Shown in pieces: positions 1 to 11,344 of a DNA stretch of 64,000 nt. The notes beneath the pieces are model-generated. The model saw only the letters and a program-made list of their open reading frames with translations, had not been told where the DNA came from and did not search any database. The stretch is from Symmetrospora coprosmae (taxonomy: Eukaryota > Basidiomycota > Cystobasidiomycetes > Symmetrosporaceae): NCBI GenBank assembly GCA_008802785.1, contig VUYT01000004.1, forward strand, positions 682,001-746,000. The letters are read 5' to 3'. Positions within the stretch are counted from its first letter, which is position 1, and every line of letters begins with the position of its first letter. The position numbers were made by a program, and so were the translations under genes.

Positions 1-36
1 TATGCTGAGGGTGGTGGATGAGGTAGATGAAGACAT
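1..36 (-). CDS. possible 5' end of a gene leaving the window
   Basis: Reading leftward from an ATG at 36, the sequence gives a Ser/Thr-rich start (MSSSTSSTTLSI) that stays open to the window edge. The bases before the ATG (CACTCACA) are a reasonable fungal start context. Only twelve codons are visible, so neither function nor reality can be judged. It could equally be non-coding. Confidence 0.2.
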   Translation of the reverse strand, partial: MSSSTSSTTLSI

Positions 37-480
37 TGTGAGTGGGGGGCGAGCTGAAGGGGCTGACGCTCAGACGAGGTGGAGGTCAGGTCCAAAAGTT
101 TGCCCCCTCGGGCTGAGCTCATCTTGGATGCAGACCACAGGAAGATGGCAGATAGCTTGTATCACTGCATCCAAACAGCTCTGTACAATGTATGCTGCAT
201 CCAGGTCCACTCTTCCCTCCACGGCGAGCACGCTGACCCTCCGCGGGTGCCTGCCTGCCTGCCTGTCTTCCTGTCCTCGGCTGCATGAACGGCCCGGCTC
301 TCCGCGTGCGACTCTCGGCAGCGCGTAATCACTCAGCTCTTTTCCATGCTTACTGACCATTTGGCAGCAACGGCGACGGCAAGGACAGCAATAAGAGCAG
401 CTTCACATAGATCTCCCTTCTTCTCTTTCATCCCCACAGCGCGACCACTATTACACAGACCCCACTTCTCCACCTCAATC
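37..480. other. intergenic, nothing recognised
   Basis: About 440 bases between the possible left-edge gene and the flavin oxidoreductase. Short open frames occur on both strands but none resembles a protein family or has a plausible splice context. A small CCTGCCTG repeat lies near 250-265. It probably holds the promoter of the oxidoreductase. Confidence 0.4.
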
Positions 481-2028
481 ATGGCCCATGACGAGAGAGA
501 GCGCAAGCCCGATACCACCCACCTCCCTTTCCACAGCAAGGGCAACAACAATGCATCAGCAGCTCCCAAGACGCTCCCTCCTGTGTGTGCTGATCGTCAT
601 GTGCCTGCTCGGAAAGCGCTGATTGAGCCTTCTTACTACCTGCCACACAGCCGGGGACTTACTTGCGAGCGCACGCTGATCACCCTGACACGCCTCAGCC
701 CGTCAGTCGCAACAGTTGGAACATTACCACCTCCCCTAGTACTGCTTCGCTGATACGTGTTTACTCGCTTACTGTCCACAGGCCCTCTTCAAGCCCATCA
801 AGCTGCGAAGCGTCGAGCTGAAGAACAGGATTGTCGTCTCGCCCATGTGCCAGTACTCGGCTGCTTCTGGCACAGGCATGCCCTCCGACTACCATCTCGC
901 TCACTTGGGTGCTTTCGCCATGCGAGGCCCGTCCCTCGTATTCACGGAAGCCACCTCTGTCCTGCCGAACGGAGGCATCACCCCGGAAGATCTGGGCATC
1001 TGGTCAGACGACCACGTCCCGGCCTTCAAGCGCATCACGGACATTATTCACTCGCACGGCGCGGTAGCTGGCATACAGCTCGCCCATGCTGGCCGCAAGG
1101 CATCGACATACGCGCCTTGGGAGGAAGGATCGCAAGCGTACAAGACGGAAGACGAGAACGGCTGGAAGGATGTATGGGCGCCAAGTGCCATTCCATTTTC
1201 CAAGGGCTAGTGAGTGCGTTCTGCCGTGGCCCGTGGCGCCCTCCAAGCTCAGCGCCTCCCTTGCACAGTGCCGAGCCACTTGCCATGACTCTCGACGACA
1301 TTGCCGAGTTCAAGCAAGCCTGGACGGCCGGAGTCAAGCGATCTCTCGAGTCCGGCTTTGACGTAGTTGAAGTACACGCAGCACACGGATACCTCCTCAC
1401 CTCCTTCTTGAGCCCTATTTCCAATCAGCGCACGGATCAGTACGGCGGCAGTCTCGAGAATCGGATGCGTCTCGTGCTCGAGATCTCGCAGATCACGCGA
1501 GAGATCTGGCCGCAAGACAAGCCCGTCTTTGTCCGCATTTCGGCAACTGAGTGGGACGAGCGTGGCGAGAAGGACTCGGCTGGCGAATGGTCCAGCTGGG
1601 GCATCGAGCAGTCCATCATCCTGACCCGAGAGCTGCAAAAGATGGGCATCGACCTCATCGATGTCTCGAGCGGAGGTAACTACGCTTCGCAGAAGATCGA
1701 CATTGGACCCGGATACCAGGTGCCGTTCGCGAACGCCATCAAGAAGGCCGTGCCAGATATCCCCATTAGTTCTGTAGGCCTCATCACGAGCGGTAGTCAG
1801 GGTGAGTTGGATGTGCATGTGTCGAGCTCTTGGACAGCGGAAGACTGACAATCTGGCATTGCTGCAGCCAACGAGATTATCGAGAGCGGCAAGGCAGACG
1901 TCGTCATGCTCGCGCGCGAGCTGCTCAGGAACGCCGACTTTGCCTTCGACGCTGCCGGCGAGCTCAACTCCGTCGTCAAAGTGCCGGTGCAGTACGAGCG
2001 TGCTTTCACCCGCATGTATAAGCAATAG
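481..2028 (+). CDS. NADH:flavin oxidoreductase, old yellow enzyme family
   Basis: FMN-dependent ene-reductase of the old yellow enzyme family, YqjM/OYE-like class, predicted to reduce activated C=C bonds with NAD(P)H in the cytosol. Four exons (481-582, 782-1209, 1269-1801, 1868-2028) join in frame to give 407 residues, a normal length. The TIM-barrel start LFKPIKLRSVELKNRIVVSP is followed by MCQYSA. HAGR is present in the first half. EVHAAHGYLL and the conserved DQYGGSLENR lie in the third exon. The last exon carries the phosphate-binding region (VMLARELLRNADF). The first 34 residues are not conserved; the first intron (199 nt) is longer than its neighbours and its donor is the least certain. 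Known family: ene-reductases. The natural substrate cannot be inferred. Confidence 0.9.
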
Positions 2029-2438
2029 AGACGGCATCCTAAAGAGGCATTGTGGTGGTGTTGAATGCGTCCCCGCCAGTAGAAAAGGCAATCTAGCTTG
2101 CATTAGCCTGGTCAGATAAATCTTCGCGTAGCTGTATTATCCTTCAGTGTTCTCGACAAGGGTTGCCCGTATACAGAAAGGCGGGCGGCAGCTCTTCAGC
2201 CCAACTGACGTCGACTCCATCTCTGATGCTATATTTAGCGGGAGCGGTCGCAGCGGAGATATTCTGGGTCGCAGTCGTCGCGCAGGCTCCAGAATGACCG
2301 CAGCGCTGTGTCACGACGACTCACTTCCGCCTTGCCTGTCATATCACTCCGAGGCAGTCCCCAGCTCCACAGGCTTCTCAAGGCGTCTCGCGACCTCTCG
2401 GCATCCACAGCCTCTGTCGAGTCCCTCGCCTTGTCGGA
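2029..2438. other. intergenic region between two co-oriented genes
   Basis: About 410 bases, presumably the 3' UTR of the flavin oxidoreductase and the promoter and 5' UTR of the antiporter. No protein-like frame, repeat or RNA gene was recognised. Confidence 0.4.
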
Positions 2439-4813
2439 ATGGCCCGTCAGAGCGAGACGATGGACTCCACCTGGCACGTTCCAGCACCGGCATCCCCTGT
2501 TACGATGCATCTGACAGAGTCTCCCGAGGCTGGAGACGCCGGTCTCGCCGATGGAACCGCTGGCAACACAAGTGTTCCGGGCAAGGGACAGAAGCGCTCG
2601 CAGAGCCTACGCATCGAGGAAGGCGACGTGCAAGAGGCCGAGAAGGGTCAGCACCGCGGCTCGTTCGGCCGCAAGGTCGAGGGTCTCCGCCAGCGGGCAA
2701 AGAACCGCGGGCATGGAGCAAACGGCACCAACGTCTACTCTACAGACCCCAACAAGCCGCCAGAGAGGCACTACTCTACTGGCATCACTGGGTTCGTCCA
2801 GCGCGTTGCCACGGTGGGCTTTGACCATCTGCACTTCCCTTGCGTCGCGCTGCCTATATTGACGGGTCTGTCTTGATGTAGGGATTGTCCGAGCCGCGTC
2901 CCAAGAGTACGGCCAGACCTCCTAGTCGCTTTTGAGGGATCCACCAGACTGATCTTCCCATTGCGTCCCTACCGAAGTCCGGAAAGAGCCAACGTGGACC
3001 CAGTCCTTCCGCGCGATTGCCACCGCATCCTGGTTGAATGTCTTACTCGTGTTCATTCCCGTCTCATGGGCGCTCCACTTCGCCAAGGTCGACGACACGA
3101 TTGTCTTCGTGATGGCGTTCCTTGCCATCATTCCGCTTGCGAAGCTGCTGGGTTTCGCCACCGAAGAGCTCGCTCTGCGGGTGGGGCAAACGCTCGGAGG
3201 ATTGCTAAATGTGAGACGGGCATCCGCTTACTGGCTCGTAGCCTATGAGGACTGCTGACCCATCGCAATGCAGGCGACACTTGGAAATCTCGTGGAATTG
3301 ATCGTGTCCATCCTGGCGCTCGTGAAGTGCGAGCTTCAGATTGTGCAGTCCTCGCTACTGGGGTCCATCCTCTCGAACCTCCTCCTGGTCTTGGGCAGTA
3401 AGCCTCCTCGGAGAAGATGAGCAGGAGGAAGGTGCGTTTGCGCACCGAGCTGACCTGGCTCATACCCGCAAACAGTGTGCTTTTTCGCTGGAGGACTGAG
3501 GTTCAGCGAGCAAAGCTTTGGCGATGCCGGAGCCCAGATCAATTCGTCTTTGCTTGTCATCAGTGTCATAGGTGAGCGATCACTCCGCAGCGGGGTATAT
3601 TGAGCTCGCGCGTTCTGACATCGTCTTGGACCCGCTTCAGCCATTCTCATCCCTGCAGGCTACCATGCTGCCTTCGCCGGGACGGTCACCGAGCAAGAAG
3701 ACGTGCTGGCCATGTCGAGAGCGACGGCAGTGATTGTTCTCACCATTTACATCGCCTACATGATCTTCCAATTGTGGTCGCATTCCCACCTCTTCGTCGA
3801 TGCGGGCGACGAGTCCGTAATGAAGACGCGGCGTGTCGGCAAGCACACAATGTTCAGGGAAGCCAAATCGATGAAGCGGGCTCAGGCAGCTGCAGGGTCG
3901 TATGCAGGCGGTGCGGGCGCTGCACTAGAAACGAGCCGAACCACCAGTGACGAGATTGAGACTGGCCCAGAAGAGGAGGAGGAAGAAGAGCAGCCGTCTA
4001 TCAACGTCGGAGCCTGTGTCCTCCTGCTGCTCGCAGACGCGGTGCTTGTCGGTGTCACGGCAGAATGGTGAGTGTCATGCAGAGGCGCACGGGGATAGAG
4101 CCAACAACCCAAATCTCCACGCAGGCTCGTCGACTCGATCAACGGTTTGGTCGCCACAGGCGGTATCAGCGAGCAGTGGGTCGGACTAATTCTGCTGCCA
4201 ATCGTGGGCAACGCTGCAGAGGTGAGCCGTCTTTATTGTCAACCTAGTCTCCTAGGTTAGCGTTTGACAACCCGATACGCTATTTTTCCTGCAGCACGTC
4301 ACCGCCGTTACAGGTGCGTTGGGAGCAATTGGCGTGGCCGTGCGGTACGCATTATCTGACGTAACATCTCACCTAGTCTCGTACAAGGACAAGCTCGACC
4401 TGTCCATCGGTGTCGCGGTCGGCTCCTCTATCCAGATCGCCCTCTTTGTCATCCCGGTCTTGGTCCTTCTCGCGTGGGCGCTCGGCAAGCCACTCTCACT
4501 GCTCTTCGACCCATTCGAGAGTGTTACGCTCTTCCTCGCGGTACTTCTCGCGAACTATACTATGCAAGATGGGCAGTCCAATTGGCTCGAAGGGTAAGAT
4601 ATGTTCCGAGCATCGAATGCGGTAGGCTGCAAAAGCTGACTCCTTCCCTTTTCGTAGGTATCTCTTGATGATGACGTGCGTAGAGCAAACCCCGCGCATG
4701 ACGAGGTTTCAGGCTGATGCGTTTGCGCTTCTCACAGATACGTGATCATCGCGGTATCATTCTGGTACTACCCGAGCCAGGAGACCGCTGAGGCTCGTCT
4801 CCTTGTCTGCTGA
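2439..4813 (+). CDS. Ca2+/H+ antiporter, CAX/VCX1 family
   Basis: Vacuolar-membrane calcium/proton exchanger of the CAX family. The hydrophilic N-terminus (about 120 residues) leads into the motif [20 protein letters not shown]. Both alpha repeats are clear: [10 protein letters not shown] with [16 protein letters not shown] in the first half, and GNAAEHVTAVT with [20 protein letters not shown] in the second. An acidic stretch (PEEEEEEEQ) sits between the halves, as expected for the family. Exons with frame-checked joins are 3274-3397, 3476-3571, 3641-4067, 4125-4221, 4295-4313, 4377-4593, 4658-4675 and 4738-4813. The second exon ends at 3210, but the first intron borders (about 2810-2980) are unresolved. 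Two internal exons are only 19 and 18 nt. Start 2439 is chosen over 2460 only because it is upstream. Confidence 0.93.
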
Positions 4814-4834
4814 TCAGTTTGCCGTTGCTGGAGT

Positions 4835-6553
4835 GTGCGGATAGACCTGTACGAGTATTATGTGTCCGTCCATACACGTCTCGCTGTGTCGCCTTTGACG
4901 TATTGTAGCCAGCGGTGCGCTCTGATTCCACGAACCTTTGCCTTCGGCCAACTCGGACAATGGATGGATCGCCTCGACGGGCTGCTGAGGCAGCTACTGT
5001 CGACAGAGACGCATATCTCAAATAATGGACATTGCCGCCATGTCGCGCTCAGGCTGCTCCGGCGGCTCAGCCACGGGAGTCGCGGAAGTCTGGAGCTGCG
5101 GTACCTGCTGGACGATCTGCTCGCTAGCAGTCCACAGCCGATGCAAGGCGGTACGCTCCACGACGATATAAAACAGCTCGCGGAGCTCCTTTCCAGCATC
5201 AGCATACCCCTGATACGGAATCCGCCAAAAGCGAAGCGGCACCTCTCGGCAGACCCAGAGGAAAAGGATGTTCGCGGCGAACCTCCGAAGCGGACAAAGC
5301 GCGCCTTGGAGGACGCACAGATGCTCTACAACTACCTCATACCTCTGCCGAAACCGGTTAGCTCGGCCGCTGGAGTCCCCTCACCTGCCACGCCCTCGAT
5401 AAAGTCCCTTCTCGCAAAGCCCGGGGACTCTACGGACCCGAGCATACCGGAAAGCGATGAGATTCCGACACTGCCGCATCTCTTCGCTCGCTTGAAGACC
5501 CTCATCCCTCTCCGCGGACGCTTCATCACGAGAGCACGCGAGCTTGAGCGACTGTGCAATGTCCCATTGCCAACAACGGACGATACTCTTGCGACACTCA
5601 CTGAGCTCGGTGACACCATCGCCGAGCTGTGTGCCCCAGTGCGCGATGCTGAGGCTCGAGCTTTGAAGGATAACATCGCCGCCAGTCGGCAATACCGGTC
5701 GCTAGGCGACCCACTTCTGCAGGAAAGCATCGCCACCTCGTTGCGTCAGGCCGGCGGTCTGGTAGAACACATGCATCGCGACATGAAGCAGTTCTCGCTA
5801 GGCCTCACAACTGTCTCGCACAGTGAGGAAGAGCTGGCGGCTTCTGTGCGAGCTGAGGGTATGAAGCGGGAGAGAGCGGCTATCGAGGACCTGCTGGACG
5901 GCGAGGGAGGATCCGCCCTCTCACGGACATCAGACTGGCAGCAGAGCAGGACAGGGGACGCTGCAGTCAGCAGGACCAGCGTAGCAGCTGCCCTCTTTGA
6001 CGCGCTCTTCTCGAGCGAGCCGGTCACTATGACAGCCGAAGACCACAGTATGCCGTCCAGCAATGTACTGCCGCCCATTCTCTACTTGGCACGCCGCCAC
6101 CTGTTCCTCATGCAGAATTGGCTGCAGGCTATCGTCGTACTCGCCACCCTCTCGACGCTCGTAGCAGCGCAGACTGTCGCTCGAGACTGGTCCAAGCGCG
6201 TTTGGACATTGCTCGCGGAGGAACTCGAGTCGGGCAATCAAGATTCGCCTCTCCGGCTGGCCAGCATCGCGGATGAAGTCATTCGAGCCGATGGGCAGCA
6301 GCTCTCTGAGGACCGAGTCGCCAAGATCCGGACGAACGTCGAACGGATGGTCAGATTGGACGATCCAGTCTACATGCTGCTCAGTCGGCGTCTGCGAGAC
6401 GGACTTGTGGCTGCCCAGATGGACGCAGGCTCGTCCGTTGCACATATCCAAGGGTATCAGACTGCGCCTTTGCCTGTGCAGATACACGAGGTCTACAAGC
6501 ACGCCCGCAAGATGCTAGACTGGGCATGCGAATGCTGGCGGATCCCAGCATGA
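4835..6553 (+). CDS. TCP11/SOK1-family protein
   Basis: Single open frame of up to 572 codons. The central segment LCAPVRDAEARAL followed about 35 residues later by HMHRDMKQFSL matches the TCP11 domain, where a 'CAPVRD' element precedes a 'MK.DM.NF' helix. The family includes yeast Sok1, a suppressor of cAMP/PKA defects, and mammalian T-complex protein 11. A basic NLS-like stretch (PPKRTKRALED) lies before it. The frame opens at 4835, only 21 bp after the antiporter stop, but the first protein-like methionine is at 4963 (MDRLDGLLRQLL). I think the latter is the more likely start, which would leave about 150 bp for the antiporter 3' UTR and this promoter. Converges on the glutamate decarboxylase. 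Confidence 0.65.
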   Translation: MRIDLYEYYVSVHTRLAVSPLTYCSQRCALIPRTFAFGQLGQWMDRLDGLLRQLLSTETHISNNGHCRHVALRLLRRLSHGSRGSLELRYLLDDLLASSPQPMQGGTLHDDIKQLAELLSSISIPLIRNPPKAKRHLSADPEEKDVRGEPPKRTKRALEDAQMLYNYLIPLPKPVSSAAGVPSPATPSIKSLLAKPGDSTDPSIPESDEIPTLPHLFARLKTLIPLRGRFITRARELERLCNVPLPTTDDTLATLTELGDTIAELCAPVRDAEARALKDNIAASRQYRSLGDPLLQESIATSLRQAGGLVEHMHRDMKQFSLGLTTVSHSEEELAASVRAEGMKRERAAIEDLLDGEGGSALSRTSDWQQSRTGDAAVSRTSVAAALFDALFSSEPVTMTAEDHSMPSSNVLPPILYLARRHLFLMQNWLQAIVVLATLSTLVAAQTVARDWSKRVWTLLAEELESGNQDSPLRLASIADEVIRADGQQLSEDRVAKIRTNVERMVRLDDPVYMLLSRRLRDGLVAAQMDAGSSVAHIQGYQTAPLPVQIHEVYKHARKMLDWACECWRIPA

Positions 6554-6705
6554 GGTGAGCAGACTGCCCCTTCCATAGCGCAAATGAACGTATCTGACGG
6601 GACTCAGTACAAATCCTAGAGTACAGCGTTTGTGCGATCGGTCGTGTTTGTGCGCACGGTCTGCTAGTCGAAAGACGCGGATCTCGGATTGGAGCGGCGA
6701 GCCAC

Positions 6706-9197
6706 TTAGCAGACTGCGTGTGTCTTGCCATGCTTGCCCTGCAGAGAGTGCTTCTCCTGGTGCTTGATGTGCGTCTTGTTCTGGTGCCTCGTGTGGTGAG
6801 ACGAGTCTGGCTTCTCCGACTCCTTCTTGTTGTGCTCGAGGACCTGGTCCGGCGTGTCGTCGAGGGTCTTGATGGCGGCTGGTGATGGTCAAGCTGTCAG
6901 CTCGGCAGTCAGCGCCGCAAGACCGCGCTGAAACAGCATACCCTTGAGATCCCTGACGAACGCCTCGCATCGCGAGCGAGAGAAATCCTCCCTAACGACC
7001 ACGCGGAGAAGCTTGATACTCTCGCAGCTGCAAGACTGCTAATCAGCTCACGGCGTTCATGCTTCAGCCAGACCGCGTCACCCACTGAGGCGCCATCGTG
7101 TAAGCGGGGACGATCCATCCTCTCTGCCGAAGAAGGCGAGCGAGAGCGAACTCGTCCCACTTGGCCGCGCCGTCCTTGAGCTGCCACGCGACAAGCGGCA
7201 GTCCTCGTCCGTTTGTCTCGCTCATCAGCTGGAAGCGCTTGCCGCCGTCAATCTCCTTGACGGTCTTTGCGAGGTAGTCGGACGTCTCGATGAGATTCGA
7301 CATAATGGCGCGGTAGCCGTTCTTGCCGAGTCGCAGGAACTGGTAGTACGAGCCGATGACCTGGGTCGGCAACGAGGCAGAAGGGAGCTTGCTATCAGAG
7401 CCTGCGTATAATCTTCAAGTAGGTGCCGCCGTTGCACACCTGTACACCGCTCTTGCTGAAGTTGAGCGTGAAGCTGACTGGAGGACAGGCCAAGCGATTG
7501 TGACATTCAGTTCGGTAGATGCCGGAGGAGGGCTGGTCAAACGCGCAGGGACATACTCTGCGGGCTTCCCAGGTCTGTATGTGGCAATCAGTTAGCTTGG
7601 ACGGTCAAGTTGATTTGCCAGATCGACTCCGCCCACAATTGACTGTAAAGACGATCTCGTCGGGTAGGAAGGACTTGTCTCGGAGGACGAGGTAGCCGAC
7701 GCCAGCGTACGCGAGACCGTACTTGTGACCTACGAGCAGGAAAAGCGGACCCTGCCTGCATTAGCTAGCACATCCATCTCAAACCGCAGATGACCCTACC
7801 CGACGTGTTGATGCTGCAGACGAGCGAGTTGCGGAAGTCCCACTTGAGATCCGGTGTGACGAATGGCGCAACAAACCCCCCAGACGCCGCATCGACGTGG
7901 ATGTGCACGTTCGTGCCGAGCTCTGCGTTCTTCTTCTCTAGGAGATCGTTGATCGCCTGCACATCCTCGTACTCGCCCGTGTAGGTCGTCCCGACAATCG
8001 CGCAGACGAGGACGGTGTTTTCGTCGACGAGGTCTACGAGCTCTTTCGGGGGAGGGATGTACTGGCCGGGCCGGCAGTACCAGTAGCGCTCCTCCACCTC
8101 GAGGTACCTTGCGGCCTGGGGGCATGATTGTGTACCCGTCAGTGAGGCACAGTGCCGGCTGTGCAGACGTGAGTCGGCGGGGATATGGGCGCACCTTCTC
8201 CCAGCACACCTGCACGGCAGCGTTCATGACGAGGTTGGGCTTGTCGACCGACTTGCCTGCAGCCCTGCGCGCATTCTGCCATCGCCTCTTGGCGGCGAGG
8301 ACAGCGAGGATGATGGCTTCGGACGAACCGACGGTGCTCACTCCTAGCGCGTTCTCCTGTTCGCCGAGCGGTGCATTGAAGAGCTTCGCGACGATGTTGA
8401 CGGCGCGGCTCTCGATCTCGCCGAGAGCGGGGTACTCCTCGCTGTGCAGAAGCCGGATCAGTAGGGTTGGACAATCGTCGAAGGGTCGTCTAGGTGAGAG
8501 AGCCGGAGGAGACTCACACATCAATGAAGTTTTTGTTAAGGTCTAGAAGGAGCAGACGACGGACGAGTCTAGTAGTGTCAGCTTTCTGGCGCGTCCAGTC
8601 TTAGCGGACAAGAACTCCATCCAGCACGGCAAGACACTGACTGTCACGCATCAGCTCCTCTGCTTCAGGCTCCTGGTACGTTGTGACGAACGATGCGAGG
8701 TTGAGCGAGGGGATGCCGTCCAGAGCGAGCTCGTCCTGGATGAGGCGCTTTGCGACTCGTGGGTCTGTGGGGGGAGAAAGGACGACGTGCGAGAGAGCTC
8801 AGGACAGGCACGCAGAAAGAGGAAAGCGAGAGAGTCAGGGAGTCAGGGAGGTGCATCCGTACCGAGCTCCTCGTCGTCCATCTCGTATCGCGGGATGTCC
8901 TTGCGCGCCTGTCGACGAAACAAGCACGCAGGCAGGTCAGCCACTGTCTCGCATACACCTCGCCTCGACGACGCGCATGCCACGCAGACTGACGGAGGCG
9001 CCGCCGTAGACGGTCGTCGAGTGGAAGTCATCCTGCATTCGAATTGAAACCGTCGAGGCAGGAAGCCTGTCAGTGTGGGCAACCGTGTCTGCGCTGCCCA
9101 GCGGGCGCGTCCGACGTCATGCTGATCCCCGAGGACACACGCTGAAGGAGCCCGAGCCCTCGCTGCTGTCGCCGTTGTTGCCCTTGACGAGATGCAT
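6706..9197 (-). CDS. GAD1: glutamate decarboxylase (PLP-dependent)
   Basis: Converts glutamate to GABA plus CO2; feeds the GABA shunt and acid or oxidative stress tolerance. About ten exons on the minus strand. The start at 9197 ([12 protein letters not shown]) is followed by VYGGAS and [10 protein letters not shown], the usual family N-terminus, then [20 protein letters not shown] and NKNFID joined to [11 protein letters not shown]. The cofactor pocket is visible as [21 protein letters not shown] and [14 protein letters not shown], where the lysine of HKYG is the expected PLP Schiff-base residue. The C-terminus is Lys/His-rich ([14 protein letters not shown]) and ends KTHAVC, typical of fungal enzymes. 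Some fungal and plant family members bind calmodulin near this end; whether this one does is inference. End-to-end with the TCP11-like gene. Confidence 0.93.
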
Positions 9198-9524
9198 GCT
9201 GGACAGAGTAAGTTGGGTGTCGTAGAGTGGGTTCGACAGAGGGCAAGCTGCTGGTAAAGAGCGCCGACCTGCGAGGTCCGTTTGGCTCGAAATAGACGCG
9301 TGCGTATCCGAGGCCGATCTATTTCATGCTTATGTACACGTCAAAGCTGTGAAGATCCCCTCTCACTGCTCCTTGCGATGCTATCAACAACGAGATGCGT
9401 ACGTTTGCGAACTACAGTGGAGAGAAGACGGGTCAAGCTATAGTTGTTTCCAGTGTACCAGACATCGACAATCAAGCTAGCGGGCGACCCAAAATGAGAG
9501 AAAGAACGAGCAAGCACGGGAGTA

Positions 9525-11007
9525 CTACCTTGGCGGGTATGGCGCATACCTGCTCCTTCTCGCTGCACTCTCCGCCGGAAGCGCATGCGCGTGCGCCTGT
9601 TGGGAGGTAGCTTGGGCCGCCCGGCTGTGCGCGGCCTGGATGCCCCGCATGGCGCTCGCGAGGCGCTCCCGCTCGATAGAGTCGCGCTCGGCTTTGCTCT
9701 TCTGCGGCAGACTGGCAGGTGTGGGCGGGACAAACGGCGCAGCGGGCTCGCGCTCCTTCTCGCGGCGCCCAAAACCACCGTCATCCTTCTTTGCGCCTGC
9801 GCCCACCCGCTCGCGCTCGGCCGCCCCGCTCTGCAGAGCAGCCGTGATCCTGTCTGCGGGCGTCGAGAATCCTGCCGCAGCAGGTGCCTTCTTGCGCACG
9901 GGCGTCTGCATCACGAGCGCGGTTGGGTTGCTGGCTGTCCGGTTAGATGGGGGAGAGACCTGGTGCGGCGGAAGCATGGACGTGGAAGCGATTGGCGTGG
10001 GCGGCGAGGGGAAGAGGACGCGTGGACCAGACTGCGCCTTGAGCCTGCTCTGCAGCTCGGCGTCCTCCGGGTCGTCGTTGTCCGAGGTCGGGTACATGGC
10101 GTCGAGCGAGGCATTGTAGGTGATGCGCTTGCCTCGGCTGATTGCACAAGGAGGGGCGGATGTTAGCACATGCTGCTTCATAGAGTCACACGATCTCAAG
10201 CAATGAGACCCACAAGACATAGGAGACGCGGTCGGTGCCTTTTGGTGCCTGCCTCCTCGGCGCAGCGGGTGGGCTGGCGGCACCCCGCTTGCTGGGCTTG
10301 ACGGTGAAAGGGTTGTCCTCGTCATCTGATAGCATTGTGGCATTGTGATGACTGGCCATCTTCCTCTTTGTCGGCGAGGCAGAGGGTGGTGCGCAGGTTG
10401 TAGGTTTGTTATATCCGTTGCTGGTTCGCCGTGTGGTTGGGCTGCTCGTCGGCGAGTCGAGCACCATGTCCGAGGCAGACGCCAGGCGCTTTCGGACAGC
10501 GGGGGTGTCATTGAACGGATCGTCCTCCTCTACATCCCGCTCCCGACCATCGTCACTGCTGCTGCTGCTGCCATCATCATGCTGCTCGACCTCCCAGTCC
10601 TCCTGCATTCCCATGCCAGCTGCAGTTGTGCGAGGAGCGTGCTGCAACTGCGCAACAGCAGCGAGATCCTCATCGTCCGAGTCTGGTGCGTACTGCATCT
10701 CCTGCTGGTGTCGCGGGTTGAGCATGTCCATGACTCGCTCGTTTACGCTCGCCGTGCTCAGTGTCCGCTTGAGCGTGTGGTGTGGCTGCGCGTGCGTCGC
10801 GGTGGTAGTGGTGGAGGCGGCGGCGGCGTCCATGCTGCCGGAGCTGGAGGTGGACGGGATGCGCAGTCTCCTGGTGTGGCTACTGCTAGCTCTAGAGGGC
10901 GACGATGTCTGCCGTGCGCGTCTGTGCGTCGACGTCGAGGTGGACGCGCCTCCTTCGCGCTCAAAAGGCAGCAGCCCGGCCGGGGGCAGGAGGATCTGAG
11001 GGGGCAT
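9525..11007 (-). CDS. unrecognised low-complexity protein with a conserved-looking core
   Basis: Two exons (11007-10214 and 10137-9525) join in frame across a 76-nt intron. The start at 11007 gives MPPQILLPPAGLLPF. Most of the protein is Ser/Pro/Ala-rich with acidic patches (SDDEDLAAVAQ, SSSSSDDGRERDVEEDD), so likely disordered. The splice creates the non-repetitive segment RVSYVFRGKRITYNASLDAM, the only part that looks like a folded or binding motif. Clusters of SPT, SPP and TPV resemble CDK-type phosphosites, and a basic stretch (SPTKRKM) could be a nuclear signal. The stop at 9525 overlaps a possible donor (CCAAG/GTAGTA), so the real C-terminus may be spliced further left. I cannot assign a function; a nuclear cell-cycle or transcription regulator is only a guess. 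Confidence 0.6.
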
Positions 11008-11344
11008 CGAGTGTGATGGCCGTTGCCGGTGGAGTATACAAACCAAGAAGAAGAAGAAGAAGAAGAGTGTGTACAAAGTGCGTGATACTGCAGTGAAGAG
11101 AATGATGCCCCCGTGTGCCCGTGTTGGTGTCAGAACAGGGCGGGAGGGACGAAGGACAAGGAGGGCGGAGAGGGGGCGAGGGCGAGGCAGACCACGGCAA
11201 CCAGGGACGCGGCGGCGCGTTAATGCATGCGCATTCCTCAGATTAGTCGACTCGCTGTCGTCTCCACTCATTACACATTACTGCAATGCACACACAACCA
11301 TGAAGAAGAGATAGCAGATATCCACTAAGCAGCAGCAGCCGCCA
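11008..11344. promoter_or_regulatory. divergent intergenic region (shared promoter)
   Basis: 337 bases between the divergent starts of the low-complexity protein and SIN1. It contains an AGAAGAAGAAG purine tract (about 11045-11067, pyrimidine-rich on the other strand, as expected in the 5' UTR of the leftward gene) and a G/A-rich stretch around 11135-11200. No specific factor site was identified. Confidence 0.4.

Noticed and set aside
8665-9082. Several overlapping frames on both strands inside the 5' half of the decarboxylase gene
   Set aside because: They are shadows of spliced decarboxylase exons and introns; no independent motifs.
9720-11016. Long plus-strand frames opposite the low-complexity minus-strand gene
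   Set aside because: They mirror a Ser/Pro/Ala-rich coding sequence and have no protein features of their own; the minus-strand reading is supported by a frame-consistent splice.
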